Assembly: GCA_947457715.1 (NCBI GenBank) | Contig: CANGXK010000031.1 | Coordinates: 1-12,565, forward strand | Reading direction: 5' to 3' | DNA from: Gemmatimonadota bacterium | GTDB taxonomy: Bacteria; Gemmatimonadota; Gemmatimonadetes; Gemmatimonadales; Gemmatimonadaceae | Length of the DNA stretch: 12,565 bases | Notes under the pieces: generated by a model | Told to the model about the DNA's origin: nothing | The model's input: the letters and a program-made list of their open reading frames with translations, nothing else | Databases searched by the model: none | Part shown: positions 1 to 7,172 of the stretch, one piece after another | Layout: every line of letters begins with the position of its first letter | Numbering within the stretch: position 1 is the stretch's first letter | Made by a program: the position numbers and the translations under genes

Positions 1-34
1 GAAGGGCCCCGCGGATCTCTCCGCGGGGCCCTTC
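1..34 (-). terminator. Strong GC-rich hairpin, probable intrinsic terminator
   Basis: A perfect 14-bp inverted repeat (1-14 with 21-34) encloses the loop ATCTCT. It lies about 70 nt past the stop of the minus-strand lipoprotein gene and is probably that gene's terminator. The minus-strand T-tract, if any, lies outside the window. On the plus strand the stem is followed by TGTTGT, so it may work in both directions for a gene to the left. A second, smaller stem (63-69 with 78-84, TCGCGAG/CTCGCGA) sits between it and the gene. Nothing else is seen in 35-105. Confidence 0.75.
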
Positions 35-105
35 TGTTGTAATGCAGACGATCCCCGTCCGATCGCGAGCGCGCTCCCTCGCGACCGGGCCGGACTACCG
101 TTCCG

Positions 106-2376
106 CTATGGAACCACCGCGACGATCAGTACCGTGGTGGACAACCCTGCGCCGCTGATGGCCAGGGACTGCGATGCGGTGGTACTCGCGCCAACCGTCC
201 AGACGATGGTGGCGATCCCGCTGGCGTTGGTGACGGCGGTACCGGAGGACGCCGAATCAATGGACCCAGACCCCGCCGCTGGCGTGAACGTCACCACCAC
301 ACCGGCGCGGGACACCGTGTTGCCGAACTGATCGCGCAATTGCGCCGTCACGGTGACATCCGTGCTCGCGGGGATGTCGCCGATCGGCGTACGCGAAACC
401 GCGAATCCGCTGGGCGCGGCGGCCACGGTTCCGATGGCGAACGTGACCTCGTCGTCCAGTCCGGCGGCCACTCCAGCCACCGTGGACGTTACCCCCGCCG
501 CTGTCGGGGCGGTCCAGCCCCCCAGCGTGGCAATGCCGTTGGTGTTGGTGGTCTGCGCCGCGCCGACAATGGCTCCGGTGCCAGAGATCGATACGTTGCC
601 AACGACCGCGAACGTCACCGCAACGCCGGCGACCGGATTCCCGTCGGCATCCGTGACGCGCACGGCGGGCCGCTGCGACGCGGACAAGGCGCTGCCCACC
701 GTGATGCCGGACAACGTCGGCGCACTCCACGCGACGATGCGCGCGGCGGCACCCGCCGTTGCGGTTGCGCTAAACGTGACGTCCGGCAGACCGGCGCTCC
801 GCGCGGTCAGCGACTGCACCCCCGTGGCCGGGCCAAGCGTCCACGAACCGACGGTGGCAACGCCGGCGGCCGATGTGCTGGCACTGGCCAGGGTGACGCT
901 GCCGCCGCCGGTTCCAACGGCAAAGGTGACAGAGACGCCGCTCACGGGATTGCCGCGACTGTCACGAACCACCACCGAGGGCGCGGTCGAGACCGCCGCC
1001 CCGGCCACGGCCGTCTGATTCTGGCCTGCCAGCGCAGCCATGGTGGTGGCCACGCCCGCCGTGCCGGCGGCCGTGAACGTGACCGGGTTACCAGTCACGT
1101 TCACCGCCTGCACGGTGGCGCGCAGCGTGTTGCTCCCGACGGCATCGCCGAGCGTCCAGCCACCCACGGCGGCGACACCGCTGGCGTCGGTGAGGGGGCG
1201 ACGCGACACCGCGGTGCCACCACCGGTGACGACATCAAACGCGACCTCAACGCCGGCCACGGGGTTCCCCTGGGCGTCCAGCACCCGCACGGCGGGCTCG
1301 ATGTCGAGGGCGCGTCCGGCCGGTCCTGACTGACCGGCGCCCGCCACCGCGCTGACCGATGCCGGGATACCGGCTCTGGCGACTGCCGTGAAGGTCACGG
1401 TTTGAAGGGCGCCCAACGACGCGACGAGGGTGTAGCTCCGCGCCTGAGTGCCGAGCACCCAGCCTTCGGGACTGGCCAAACCGTTTGCATCGGTGGTGCG
1501 CGTTCCACTCACGACGCTCGAACCTGTCGAGCCGGTGAAGGTGACCGTGGCACCCGCCACCGCGTTGCCGTTGGCGTCGTTCACCCGCACCGCTGGCGCG
1601 GGTGTCACGGCGGCACCGACGGTCCCGCTCAGGCTGGTGCTGCTCTGGGCGACGATGGCGGCGGCCGCCCCCGCAACCGCGGTGGCCGTAAAGGACACGG
1701 GGTTGCCGGTGATGCCACTCGCGACGGCCAGCGCGCTGAGGCCGTTGGCGCCGAGCGCGGTGCCCAGCCGCCATTCCCCGACGGCCGCAACCCCCGCCGC
1801 ATTGGTTGCCACGCCGGCACCGGTGATGGATCCGCCGCCGCCGGTGACGCTGAAGAGCACCGAGACGCCGGGGACAGCGTTCGCGAACCTGTCCTTGACG
1901 ATGACGGACGGGGCCGTGGCGACCGGGGCCCCGGCGGCCGCCGTCTGCGCGTTGCCACTCCCGAGGGCGATGGTCACCGGCGCGCCAGGCTTGGCCGTGG
2001 CCGTGAAATCGATGCTGCTGCTGACGCCGAGCGCTGTGGCGGTAACGCGCTGCGCGCCCGCGCGCTCACCGAGCCGCCAGGTGTTGGACGCCAGCCCGCC
2101 GGCCTTGGTCGTGTCCGCACTTTTGCTGACCGATCCGCCGCCATCGGCCACGACAAAGGTGACCGGGACGCCGTTGACCGGGGCGCCGGCCGCATCGGTG
2201 ACCTTAACCGTGAGCGGGGAGGGGAGGAGCTCACCGACGACGCCGGTGAATGCGTACTCTCCGGTGGCGACAATGGTGACCGGCGGAGGTGGTGCGCTGT
2301 CGCTGCAAGCGGCGATGGTCGCCGTGGCCAGCAGCAGGGCACCAACGAACGATCGCGTTGGGCGGACAGATGGCAT
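106..2376 (-). CDS. Surface lipoprotein with seven tandem Ig-like (Big_1-type) repeats
   Basis: This is a predicted secreted lipoprotein that would be anchored by a diacylglyceryl cysteine. The signal peptide has basic residues (RPTR), a hydrophobic stretch (FVGALLLATAT) and the lipobox IAAC; the Cys is residue 24 from the ATG at 2376. A GTG at 2424, with AGGA five bases upstream, would add 16 residues. I prefer the ATG because it gives a normal-length signal peptide and because a possible promoter (2429-2456) would start transcription at about the GTG. After a short SDSAPPPP linker the whole protein is seven units of about 95-110 residues. Each has a V.D..GNPV.GV.VTF core, a GGGSV-like turn, a T...G.A..G.W.LG strand and an ending like V.FTATA. 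This pattern resembles bacterial Ig-like domains of the invasin/intimin type. No enzymatic or binding domain is visible, so a stalk, adhesin or envelope-spacing role is inference. It appears monocistronic and is divergent from the YfhO-like gene. Confidence 0.85.
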   Translation of the reverse strand: MPSVRPTRSFVGALLLATATIAACSDSAPPPPVTIVATGEYAFTGVVGELLPSPLTVKVTDAAGAPVNGVPVTFVVADGGGSVSKSADTTKAGGLASNTWRLGERAGAQRVTATALGVSSSIDFTATAKPGAPVTIALGSGNAQTAAAGAPVATAPSVIVKDRFANAVPGVSVLFSVTGGGGSITGAGVATNAAGVAAVGEWRLGTALGANGLSALAVASGITGNPVSFTATAVAGAAAAIVAQSSTSLSGTVGAAVTPAPAVRVNDANGNAVAGATVTFTGSTGSSVVSGTRTTDANGLASPEGWVLGTQARSYTLVASLGALQTVTFTAVARAGIPASVSAVAGAGQSGPAGRALDIEPAVRVLDAQGNPVAGVEVAFDVVTGGGTAVSRRPLTDASGVAAVGGWTLGDAVGSNTLRATVQAVNVTGNPVTFTAAGTAGVATTMAALAGQNQTAVAGAAVSTAPSVVVRDSRGNPVSGVSVTFAVGTGGGSVTLASASTSAAGVATVGSWTLGPATGVQSLTARSAGLPDVTFSATATAGAAARIVAWSAPTLSGITVGSALSASQRPAVRVTDADGNPVAGVAVTFAVVGNVSISGTGAIVGAAQTTNTNGIATLGGWTAPTAAGVTSTVAGVAAGLDDEVTFAIGTVAAAPSGFAVSRTPIGDIPASTDVTVTAQLRDQFGNTVSRAGVVVTFTPAAGSGSIDSASSGTAVTNASGIATIVWTVGASTTASQSLAISGAGLSTTVLIVAVVP
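109..2283 (-). repeat. Seven tandem Ig-like domain coding units
   Basis: Counting residues from the GTG at 2424, the units run approximately 48-145, 146-252, 253-350, 351-455, 456-557, 558-670 and 671-772. Each carries the V.D..GN.V.G..VTF core, for example VLDAQGNPVAGVEVAF in unit 4 and VRDSRGNPVSGVSVTF in unit 5. Units 2 to 6 are most alike. Unit 7 is the most divergent and ends the protein. The DNA copies are diverged, not near-identical, so this is an old domain array and not a recent slippage expansion. Boundaries are approximate. Confidence 0.8.
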
Positions 2377-2428
2377 GGGTATTCCGGGAGAGGAGGCGTA
2401 CGTAGGGAGTGGTGTCGTGACCACGTGA

Positions 2429-2456
2429 ATCCTACCAGCGTACGCGGGGGCAGCAA
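2429..2456 (-). promoter_or_regulatory. Possible promoter of the Ig-repeat lipoprotein gene
   Basis: Read on the minus strand, TTGCTG (2456-2451) is followed after 16 bp by TAGGAT (2434-2429). These match the sigma-70 consensus at 3 of 6 and 4 of 6 positions. Transcription would begin near 2422. That leaves a leader of about 45 nt before the ATG at 2376 and makes the upstream GTG at 2424 a poor start. It is a weak match, made more interesting only by its position. Confidence 0.3.
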
Positions 2457-2548
2457 GACGCTACACTGCCTTCGCGGGCGATGGTGCGCTACTTTCTGCC
2501 CTCGGGCTATACAACGGCGATGCATGGTGACCGGGACGGGCTTCGGCC

Positions 2549-4912
2549 ATGCCGGTGCCCGTGATGCGTGATGGGCGCCGTGTCGAATCCCGCATCATTC
2601 CAGGCCGGGCGTGGATCTGTCCGCGACGGCCTCCGCCTCGATTGAGAGACCGCTTCGTGCGAAAACGGCCGATCCGCAGCAACACATCACGCCGGCCACC
2701 GGCGACCGGAGTCGCCTCCCCGCCACCGCTGGCGTCGGTGGCGGCGGCGGGTGACACGGGTGTATCCGCTCATTGGCCCTGGCTGTTGCTCGTGCTGAGC
2801 GTGGTGTTCAATGCGGTCGCGCTCTGGCCGGAATTGACTTCGCGCGCCCCCCGGGGGAACGACCAGTCATTCCACCTCCTCATGATCCGGGGCGCGAGCG
2901 AGGCGCTGGCGGGCGCCGGCAACCCGCTCGATTTCTGGATCCCCCAACTCGAACTCGGATTTCCCCAGTTCCTGTACTATCAGCATCTGCCGCATCTTGT
3001 CCTGGCCGCCCTCCATCGGGTCAGCGCCGGTACGCTCTCGGTAGAGGGGCTGTTCCACGGCACCCAGTACCTGCTGCTCGTGGCCATGCCGTGTACCGTG
3101 TCATGGTCGATGCATCGGATGGGCTTTTCCGCCGCCGCCAGCGCCGTCGGCGGCGTTGTCTCGACGCTGCTGTCGGCAAACGACTACCTGGCACTCGAGT
3201 ACAACAGCTATATCTGGCAAGGATTCGGGATGTTCTCGCAGCTGTGCGGGATCCACCTGTTCTTCATCACCAGCGCGCGGCTGATGACGACGATGCGAAC
3301 CGGTACGGGCTACGCCGGCAGTGCCGCGTGGTTGGCCGCGCTCGTGCTCAGCCATCTGCTGCTTGGCGCGCTCATGGCTGCCACCAGTGTGCTCCTGTGC
3401 CTCGCGGACGCCAGTCGGCATACCCTTGCGCCTCGCGTACTCCGGCTGGCCATGGTCGGGGTGGGGGCCTTCGCCCTGAGCGCGTACATGATCGTGCCGT
3501 TTGTCGCCAGCGCGAGCCAGTTTCTGAACGGGGTGGGTGAATCATCGGGCGCCGTACAAACGCGTACGGGCGTCGTGATCTCCGGGGGACTGCTCGATTT
3601 CGGACGCGTGCCGGTACTCACCGTGGCCGCGATCGCGGGACTCGTGGCGGCTGCTGTCGCGTGGCGGCAGCGAGCGGACGTTGCGGCACGCCTCGTGACG
3701 TTGGGCCTCCCGGTGTGGACCGTGCTGTACGTGGTACGCCCCGGTGTCGGACTTTGGTCCTCGGTCCTCCCGGGGCATACGGGAGCCGCCAGCTTTCGGT
3801 ATTCGAGCATGGTGGGGGTCTTTGCCATCTTGGCCATCGGGTATGGAGCCGGCTGCCTCTGGACGTTCCTGACACGCGCACGGAAGCCGGGGCCCCGATG
3901 GTGGCCCGCACCGGCCCGCGCCGCCGTGGCGATGGTGGTGTTCCTCTGCCTGCTGGCGCCGGCCGTGCAGGAGCGCTGGGGGTACTTTGACGAAAATCGT
4001 GCGATTCAGGAGCGGGCCACCCGTGCGTTGGCGAGTGACCCCGACGTCCGCTCGGTGCTCGGGGCGCTCGGCGGGGAACGGGCGGGGCGAACGTTCGCCG
4101 GGTTCGTGCGCGGCTTCAGTTGCCCCATGGCCATCGGACGCGCGATCTGCCTGTCCGATCTTCTCAATGCGCAGGGCACGACCACGGTGGGCAACCCCAT
4201 GCAGAAACTTGCGCTCTCGTCGGGGCTCGCCTACGACTTCCCGGTCAACGATCCGGCCATGTATGATTTGCTCGACATCCGCCGGGTCGTTGCCCCGACA
4301 GGCGCCGCGACCCCCTCGTTTTACGAGCCGCAGGCGAGATTCTTTCGCCACACGATCTACCGCGTGGCGACGTCGGGGGCGGTGCAGTACGTGGCGGTTA
4401 CCGCGCGCCAAGCGACACGCGACCAGAACGCGCTCTGGGCTGCGCACGTGCAGTGGCTGCGCAGCGGCGGCGCGACGCGACGCGAAGTGGTGCGGTGGGA
4501 CTATCACCGCCCGCCCGGCCCGCTCGCGCTGCGGACCGGCTGTGCCGCACCGGCGGCGGCGCGTGAAAACATCACCACGCAGCGCCTGATCGTGGACGTA
4601 CAGTGTGCCGCACCGGAGGGCGACACGCTGGCCATCGCCTTCAAGATGACCTACCACCCGCAGTGGCAGGTCACGGTGGACGGCGCACCGGTGCCCACGT
4701 ACATGGTGTCGCCGGGATTTCTGGCCGTGGACGTGCTGCCAGGCCGGCACCGGTTGGACGCCCGCTACGCGGCACACCCGTGGAAGCTGCCGCTCCTGAT
4801 CGGTGGGATCCTGCTCTTCGCGGGGCTCTGTGCGCGCTCGGAGTGGGCCGATCGACCGGCCCGATGGTGGATGCACCGTTCCGCCGCCGCTGCTGCCCCT
4901 CCCATGCGCTGA
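2549..4912 (+). CDS. Polytopic membrane protein of the YfhO / GT-C glycosyltransferase-like type
   Basis: A 787-residue integral membrane protein with about eleven or twelve hydrophobic segments. The first spans residues 77-94, others lie roughly between 170 and 472, and the last is at 748-762. A large, probably extracytoplasmic domain covers about 475-745. The loop after TM1 has GNDQSFH (103-109), placed like the catalytic Asp loop of GT-C enzymes. The soluble part has YDLLDIRRVV (572-581) and, near the end, WQVTVDG...FLAVDVLPGRHRLDARY. Both resemble the C-terminal region of YfhO family proteins, which are linked to glycosylation of cell-envelope polymers. Donor and acceptor cannot be read from sequence. 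The first 75 residues are Arg/Pro-rich and look non-structural; the GTG at 2657 (residue 37), preceded by GAGAG, is an alternative start. The gene is divergent from the lipoprotein gene and convergent with lipB, and appears to stand alone. Confidence 0.75.
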   Translation: MPVPVMRDGRRVESRIIPGRAWICPRRPPPRLRDRFVRKRPIRSNTSRRPPATGVASPPPLASVAAAGDTGVSAHWPWLLLVLSVVFNAVALWPELTSRAPRGNDQSFHLLMIRGASEALAGAGNPLDFWIPQLELGFPQFLYYQHLPHLVLAALHRVSAGTLSVEGLFHGTQYLLLVAMPCTVSWSMHRMGFSAAASAVGGVVSTLLSANDYLALEYNSYIWQGFGMFSQLCGIHLFFITSARLMTTMRTGTGYAGSAAWLAALVLSHLLLGALMAATSVLLCLADASRHTLAPRVLRLAMVGVGAFALSAYMIVPFVASASQFLNGVGESSGAVQTRTGVVISGGLLDFGRVPVLTVAAIAGLVAAAVAWRQRADVAARLVTLGLPVWTVLYVVRPGVGLWSSVLPGHTGAASFRYSSMVGVFAILAIGYGAGCLWTFLTRARKPGPRWWPAPARAAVAMVVFLCLLAPAVQERWGYFDENRAIQERATRALASDPDVRSVLGALGGERAGRTFAGFVRGFSCPMAIGRAICLSDLLNAQGTTTVGNPMQKLALSSGLAYDFPVNDPAMYDLLDIRRVVAPTGAATPSFYEPQARFFRHTIYRVATSGAVQYVAVTARQATRDQNALWAAHVQWLRSGGATRREVVRWDYHRPPGPLALRTGCAAPAAARENITTQRLIVDVQCAAPEGDTLAIAFKMTYHPQWQVTVDGAPVPTYMVSPGFLAVDVLPGRHRLDARYAAHPWKLPLLIGGILLFAGLCARSEWADRPARWWMHRSAAAAAPPMR

Positions 4913-4929
4913 CGCGTGGTGGTCGTCAG
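4909..4929. repeat. Inverted repeat spanning two convergent stop codons
   Basis: CTGACG (4909-4914) pairs with CGTCAG (4924-4929) around a 9-nt loop. The plus-strand TGA (4910-4912) and the minus-strand lipB TGA (4928-4926) lie inside the two arms. The convergent genes are only 13 bp apart, and no T-rich tract follows on either strand. A weak bidirectional hairpin is possible, but two TGA stops facing each other make part of this symmetry by default. Confidence 0.3.
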
Positions 4930-5633
4930 TGGCGCAGCTGTGCGGCGAGGGTCGCCGGGAGCTCCGCGAGGTGGAGCGAAAAGGCGTCGGCCAGCCCGAG
5001 GGCCACGGCCTGCTGCACCGTGGGCCAATCGGGAACGGCGAGCGAAGCGCGTGCACATTCGTGCGCCACGGTGCTCATCTCCACGCCATCGATCCCGCAG
5101 GGCACGGTGTACCCGAAGGTAGCGAGGTCGTTCTCGACGTTCAGCGCCACTCCGTGCCATGTGACCCAGTCGCGCGCGTGCACACCAATACTGGCCAGCT
5201 TCACGCGCCGCCCCGACGGGTCGGTGTGCCACACCCCGGTCAGCCCCGCCACGCGCGAGCATGCCAGCCCCACGGTGGCGAGGCCGTGGATGATCCCCTC
5301 CTCGACCTGACGCAGATACCAGTGCAGGTCCTGCCTGTGCCGCTTGAGATCGATGATGGGGTAGGCCACCAGCTGCCCCGGCTCGTGAATGGTCACGTCG
5401 CCGCCCCGTTCCACCTCGCGCAGTTGCACGCCGCACGCCGCCAGATACTCCGGCGTGGCCAGCAGATGCGCCGGCTTGGTGCTCCGCCCCAAGGTGACCA
5501 CCGGCGGGTGCTGCACCAGGATCAGCAGGTCCTCATCGAGCACCCCACTGCTTCGCGCCGCAGCGGCGCGCTTTTGGAGCGCCCACGCGACATCGTAGGG
5601 GGTCAGGCCGAGGTCGAGGACATACAGTTGCAT
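4926..5633 (-). CDS. lipB: Octanoyltransferase LipB (lipoyl(octanoyl) transferase)
   Basis: A 235-residue protein, normal length for LipB. It moves the octanoyl group from octanoyl-ACP to the lipoyl-domain lysine of E2 subunits and GcvH; LipA then inserts sulfur. The family signature is clear: RGGDVTIHEPGQLVAYPIIDL begins at Arg76, with a conserved His83. Lys145 in KLASIGV and Cys179 in YTVPCGI match the catalytic Lys/Cys pair known for LipB. Most LipBs read RGG.VTYHGPGQL, so Ile82 and Glu84 are mild variants. The start is ATG 5633 and nothing like GGAGG precedes it. It lies 66 nt after the lpdA stop on the same strand. That fits co-transcription with E3, and its substrate, the PdhC lipoyl domain, is encoded nearby. 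No lipA is in the window. Confidence 0.95.
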   Translation of the reverse strand: MQLYVLDLGLTPYDVAWALQKRAAAARSSGVLDEDLLILVQHPPVVTLGRSTKPAHLLATPEYLAACGVQLREVERGGDVTIHEPGQLVAYPIIDLKRHRQDLHWYLRQVEEGIIHGLATVGLACSRVAGLTGVWHTDPSGRRVKLASIGVHARDWVTWHGVALNVENDLATFGYTVPCGIDGVEMSTVAHECARASLAVPDWPTVQQAVALGLADAFSLHLAELPATLAAQLRH

Positions 5634-5642
5634 AACAACAGT

Positions 5643-5691
5643 AAGGGGTAAGGAGCGGGGAGTAGGAAGTCCCCCGTACCCCTTCCCCCTA
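5643..5691. repeat. Heptad-patterned purine/pyrimidine spacer able to form a hairpin
   Basis: The lpdA-lipB spacer divides into seven-base units: AAGGGGT, AAGGAGC, GGGGAGT, AGGAAGT, then CCCCCGT, ACCCCTT, CCCCCTA. Purine-rich units switch to pyrimidine-rich ones at 5671. Because the halves are roughly complementary, AAGGGGTA (5643-5650) pairs with TACCCCTT (5677-5684), and CGGGG (5656-5660) with CCCCG (5672-5676), leaving an 11-nt loop. It may attenuate or stabilise the mRNA between E3 and lipB, or be a dispersed short repeat. It lacks a T-tract and is a poor classical terminator. Confidence 0.5.
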
Positions 5692-5699
5692 CTTCGCCG

Positions 5700-7103
5700 T
5701 CAGGCGTGCAACATCTTGCCCATCGAGTCCAGCACCGCTTCACCGATCGCTTCGCTGAGCGTGGGATGGGCGTGGATCGCCAGGTCGATCTCTTCCACGG
5801 TGAACTCGTTCTCGCGGGCGACGACGAGTTCGTGAATCATTTCGGTGGCATGCGCGCCCACGATGTGTGCGCCAAGAATCTCACCGTACTTCGCGTCGCG
5901 AATGATCTTCACGAACCCGTCGGTCTCCCCGCTGGTGCGCGCACGGCCGTTGGCCGAGAACGGGAACTTGCCCACCTTGTAGTCGAGCTTCTGATCCTTG
6001 CACGCCTGCTCGGTGAGTCCGATGCTGGCCACTTCCGGATGACAGTAGGTGCAGCTCGGGATGTTGTTGTAGTTCACGAGATGCGGATGCTCGCCGCCCA
6101 GCAGGTCGGCCAGCACGTGTCCTTCGCGTGAGCCCTTGTGGGCCAGCATCTGATTGCCCGAGACATCGCCGATGGCGTAGTAGCCCGCGACGTTGGTCTC
6201 GAATTGTGCGTTGATCTTCACGAAGCCGCGTTCCGACTTGGCGATGCCCACCGCTTCGAGGCCGATATGCTCGACGTTCGGCGCGCGTCCGGCCGCCACC
6301 AGCACCTTCTCGACGTCAAGCGTGTGCGTGGTGCCGCCTGCCTCGACGACGAGCGTGGCGCCGGTTTTCGTCACCTTCGTGCTCGTGATCTTGGCCCCGG
6401 TGAGGACCTCGATCTTCCGCTTCTTGAACGCTTTGGCCAGTTCTGCGCTGCAATCGGCGTCTTCGATGGGCAGGATGGTCGGCGCCACTTCCACCATCGT
6501 CACCTTGGTGCCGAACGCCGCGAACACATCGGCGAATTCCACCCCCACGGCACCGGCACCCACCACCACCATCGACGCCGGCGCCTTCTCGGCGATCAGC
6601 ACGTCGTCGCTGGAGAGCACGACGTTTTTATCCAGTGCGAGACCGGCCTGCGGCAGCCCCTTCACGCGGGAGCCGGTGGCGATCACCACGGCCTTCTTCG
6701 CCTCGTGCGTTTCCTTCTTTCCATCGGCCAGCGTGACGGTGACCTTCTTTCCCTTCTCGATGACGCCTTCACCGCGGATCGAGTGGACCTTGTACTTCTT
6801 CATCAGGAACTCGACGCCCTTGGAGTTCTGCGCACTGATGCTGCGCGAGCGCTTCATGGCGGGGCCGAAGTCGAGCGTGATGCCGTCGAGGGTGATGCCG
6901 TGCTCGGCCGCCTTGCCGAGCTTGACCGCGAGGCCGGCGCTTTCCAGCAGCGATTTGGCCGGAATGCAGCCCCAGAGCACGCAGGTGCCGCCGAGTCCTT
7001 CGCGTTCGATAACGGCCACCTGCATGCCCAGCTGGGCACAGCGGATGGCGCAGACGTAGCCGGCGGGACCGCCGCCGAGAATGATGACGTCGAACAAAGC
7101 CAT
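5700..7103 (-). CDS. lpdA: Dihydrolipoyl dehydrogenase (E3)
   Basis: A 467-residue FAD-dependent pyridine nucleotide-disulfide oxidoreductase, typical of E3 in length and layout. It re-oxidises the dihydrolipoyl groups of E2 (and of GcvH) and passes electrons through FAD to NAD+. The FAD motif is GGGPAGYVCAIRCAQLG (10-26). The redox disulfide is Cys41/Cys46 in GGTCVLWGCIPAK. The NAD-binding site is VVVGAGAVGVEFA at about 179-191, and the second FAD contact is YYAIGDVSG. The C-terminal active site HAHPTLSEAIGEA supplies the His446/Glu451 pair. The usual GGTCLN.GCIPSK is varied to GGTCVLWGCIPAK, but both cysteines are kept. ATG 7103 fits the family N-terminus; no clear Shine-Dalgarno precedes it. 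It is followed by lipB and preceded by the ATPase, with a 69-bp gap (7104-7172) in which I see no clear promoter. E2, its partner, is encoded about 2.4 kb upstream. Confidence 0.97.
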   Translation of the reverse strand: MALFDVIILGGGPAGYVCAIRCAQLGMQVAVIEREGLGGTCVLWGCIPAKSLLESAGLAVKLGKAAEHGITLDGITLDFGPAMKRSRSISAQNSKGVEFLMKKYKVHSIRGEGVIEKGKKVTVTLADGKKETHEAKKAVVIATGSRVKGLPQAGLALDKNVVLSSDDVLIAEKAPASMVVVGAGAVGVEFADVFAAFGTKVTMVEVAPTILPIEDADCSAELAKAFKKRKIEVLTGAKITSTKVTKTGATLVVEAGGTTHTLDVEKVLVAAGRAPNVEHIGLEAVGIAKSERGFVKINAQFETNVAGYYAIGDVSGNQMLAHKGSREGHVLADLLGGEHPHLVNYNNIPSCTYCHPEVASIGLTEQACKDQKLDYKVGKFPFSANGRARTSGETDGFVKIIRDAKYGEILGAHIVGAHATEMIHELVVARENEFTVEEIDLAIHAHPTLSEAIGEAVLDSMGKMLHA

Positions 7104-7172
7104 GGTAGTCGGGGATAGACGGGTTCGAGGGACAGCATCGGAAAAGTAGCGGAAAACACGCCAGCGTAGGGG

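Noticed and set aside
340..1329. Long plus-strand open frames opposite the lipoprotein gene (also 1402-2571)
   Set aside because: The translations are Arg/Gly/His-rich with no domain pattern. They are the antisense of a GC-rich repetitive gene whose minus-strand frame has a signal peptide and regular repeats.
2485..2513. Possible plus-strand promoter (TATACA at 2508-2513) for the YfhO-like gene
   Set aside because: The -10 match is fair, but the hexamer 17 bp upstream (TGCGCT) does not resemble a -35, and the gene's start is itself uncertain.
7104..7172. Promoter or terminator between the ATPase and lpdA
   Set aside because: No spaced pair of -35/-10 hexamers and no hairpin with a T-tract could be found in these 69 bp.
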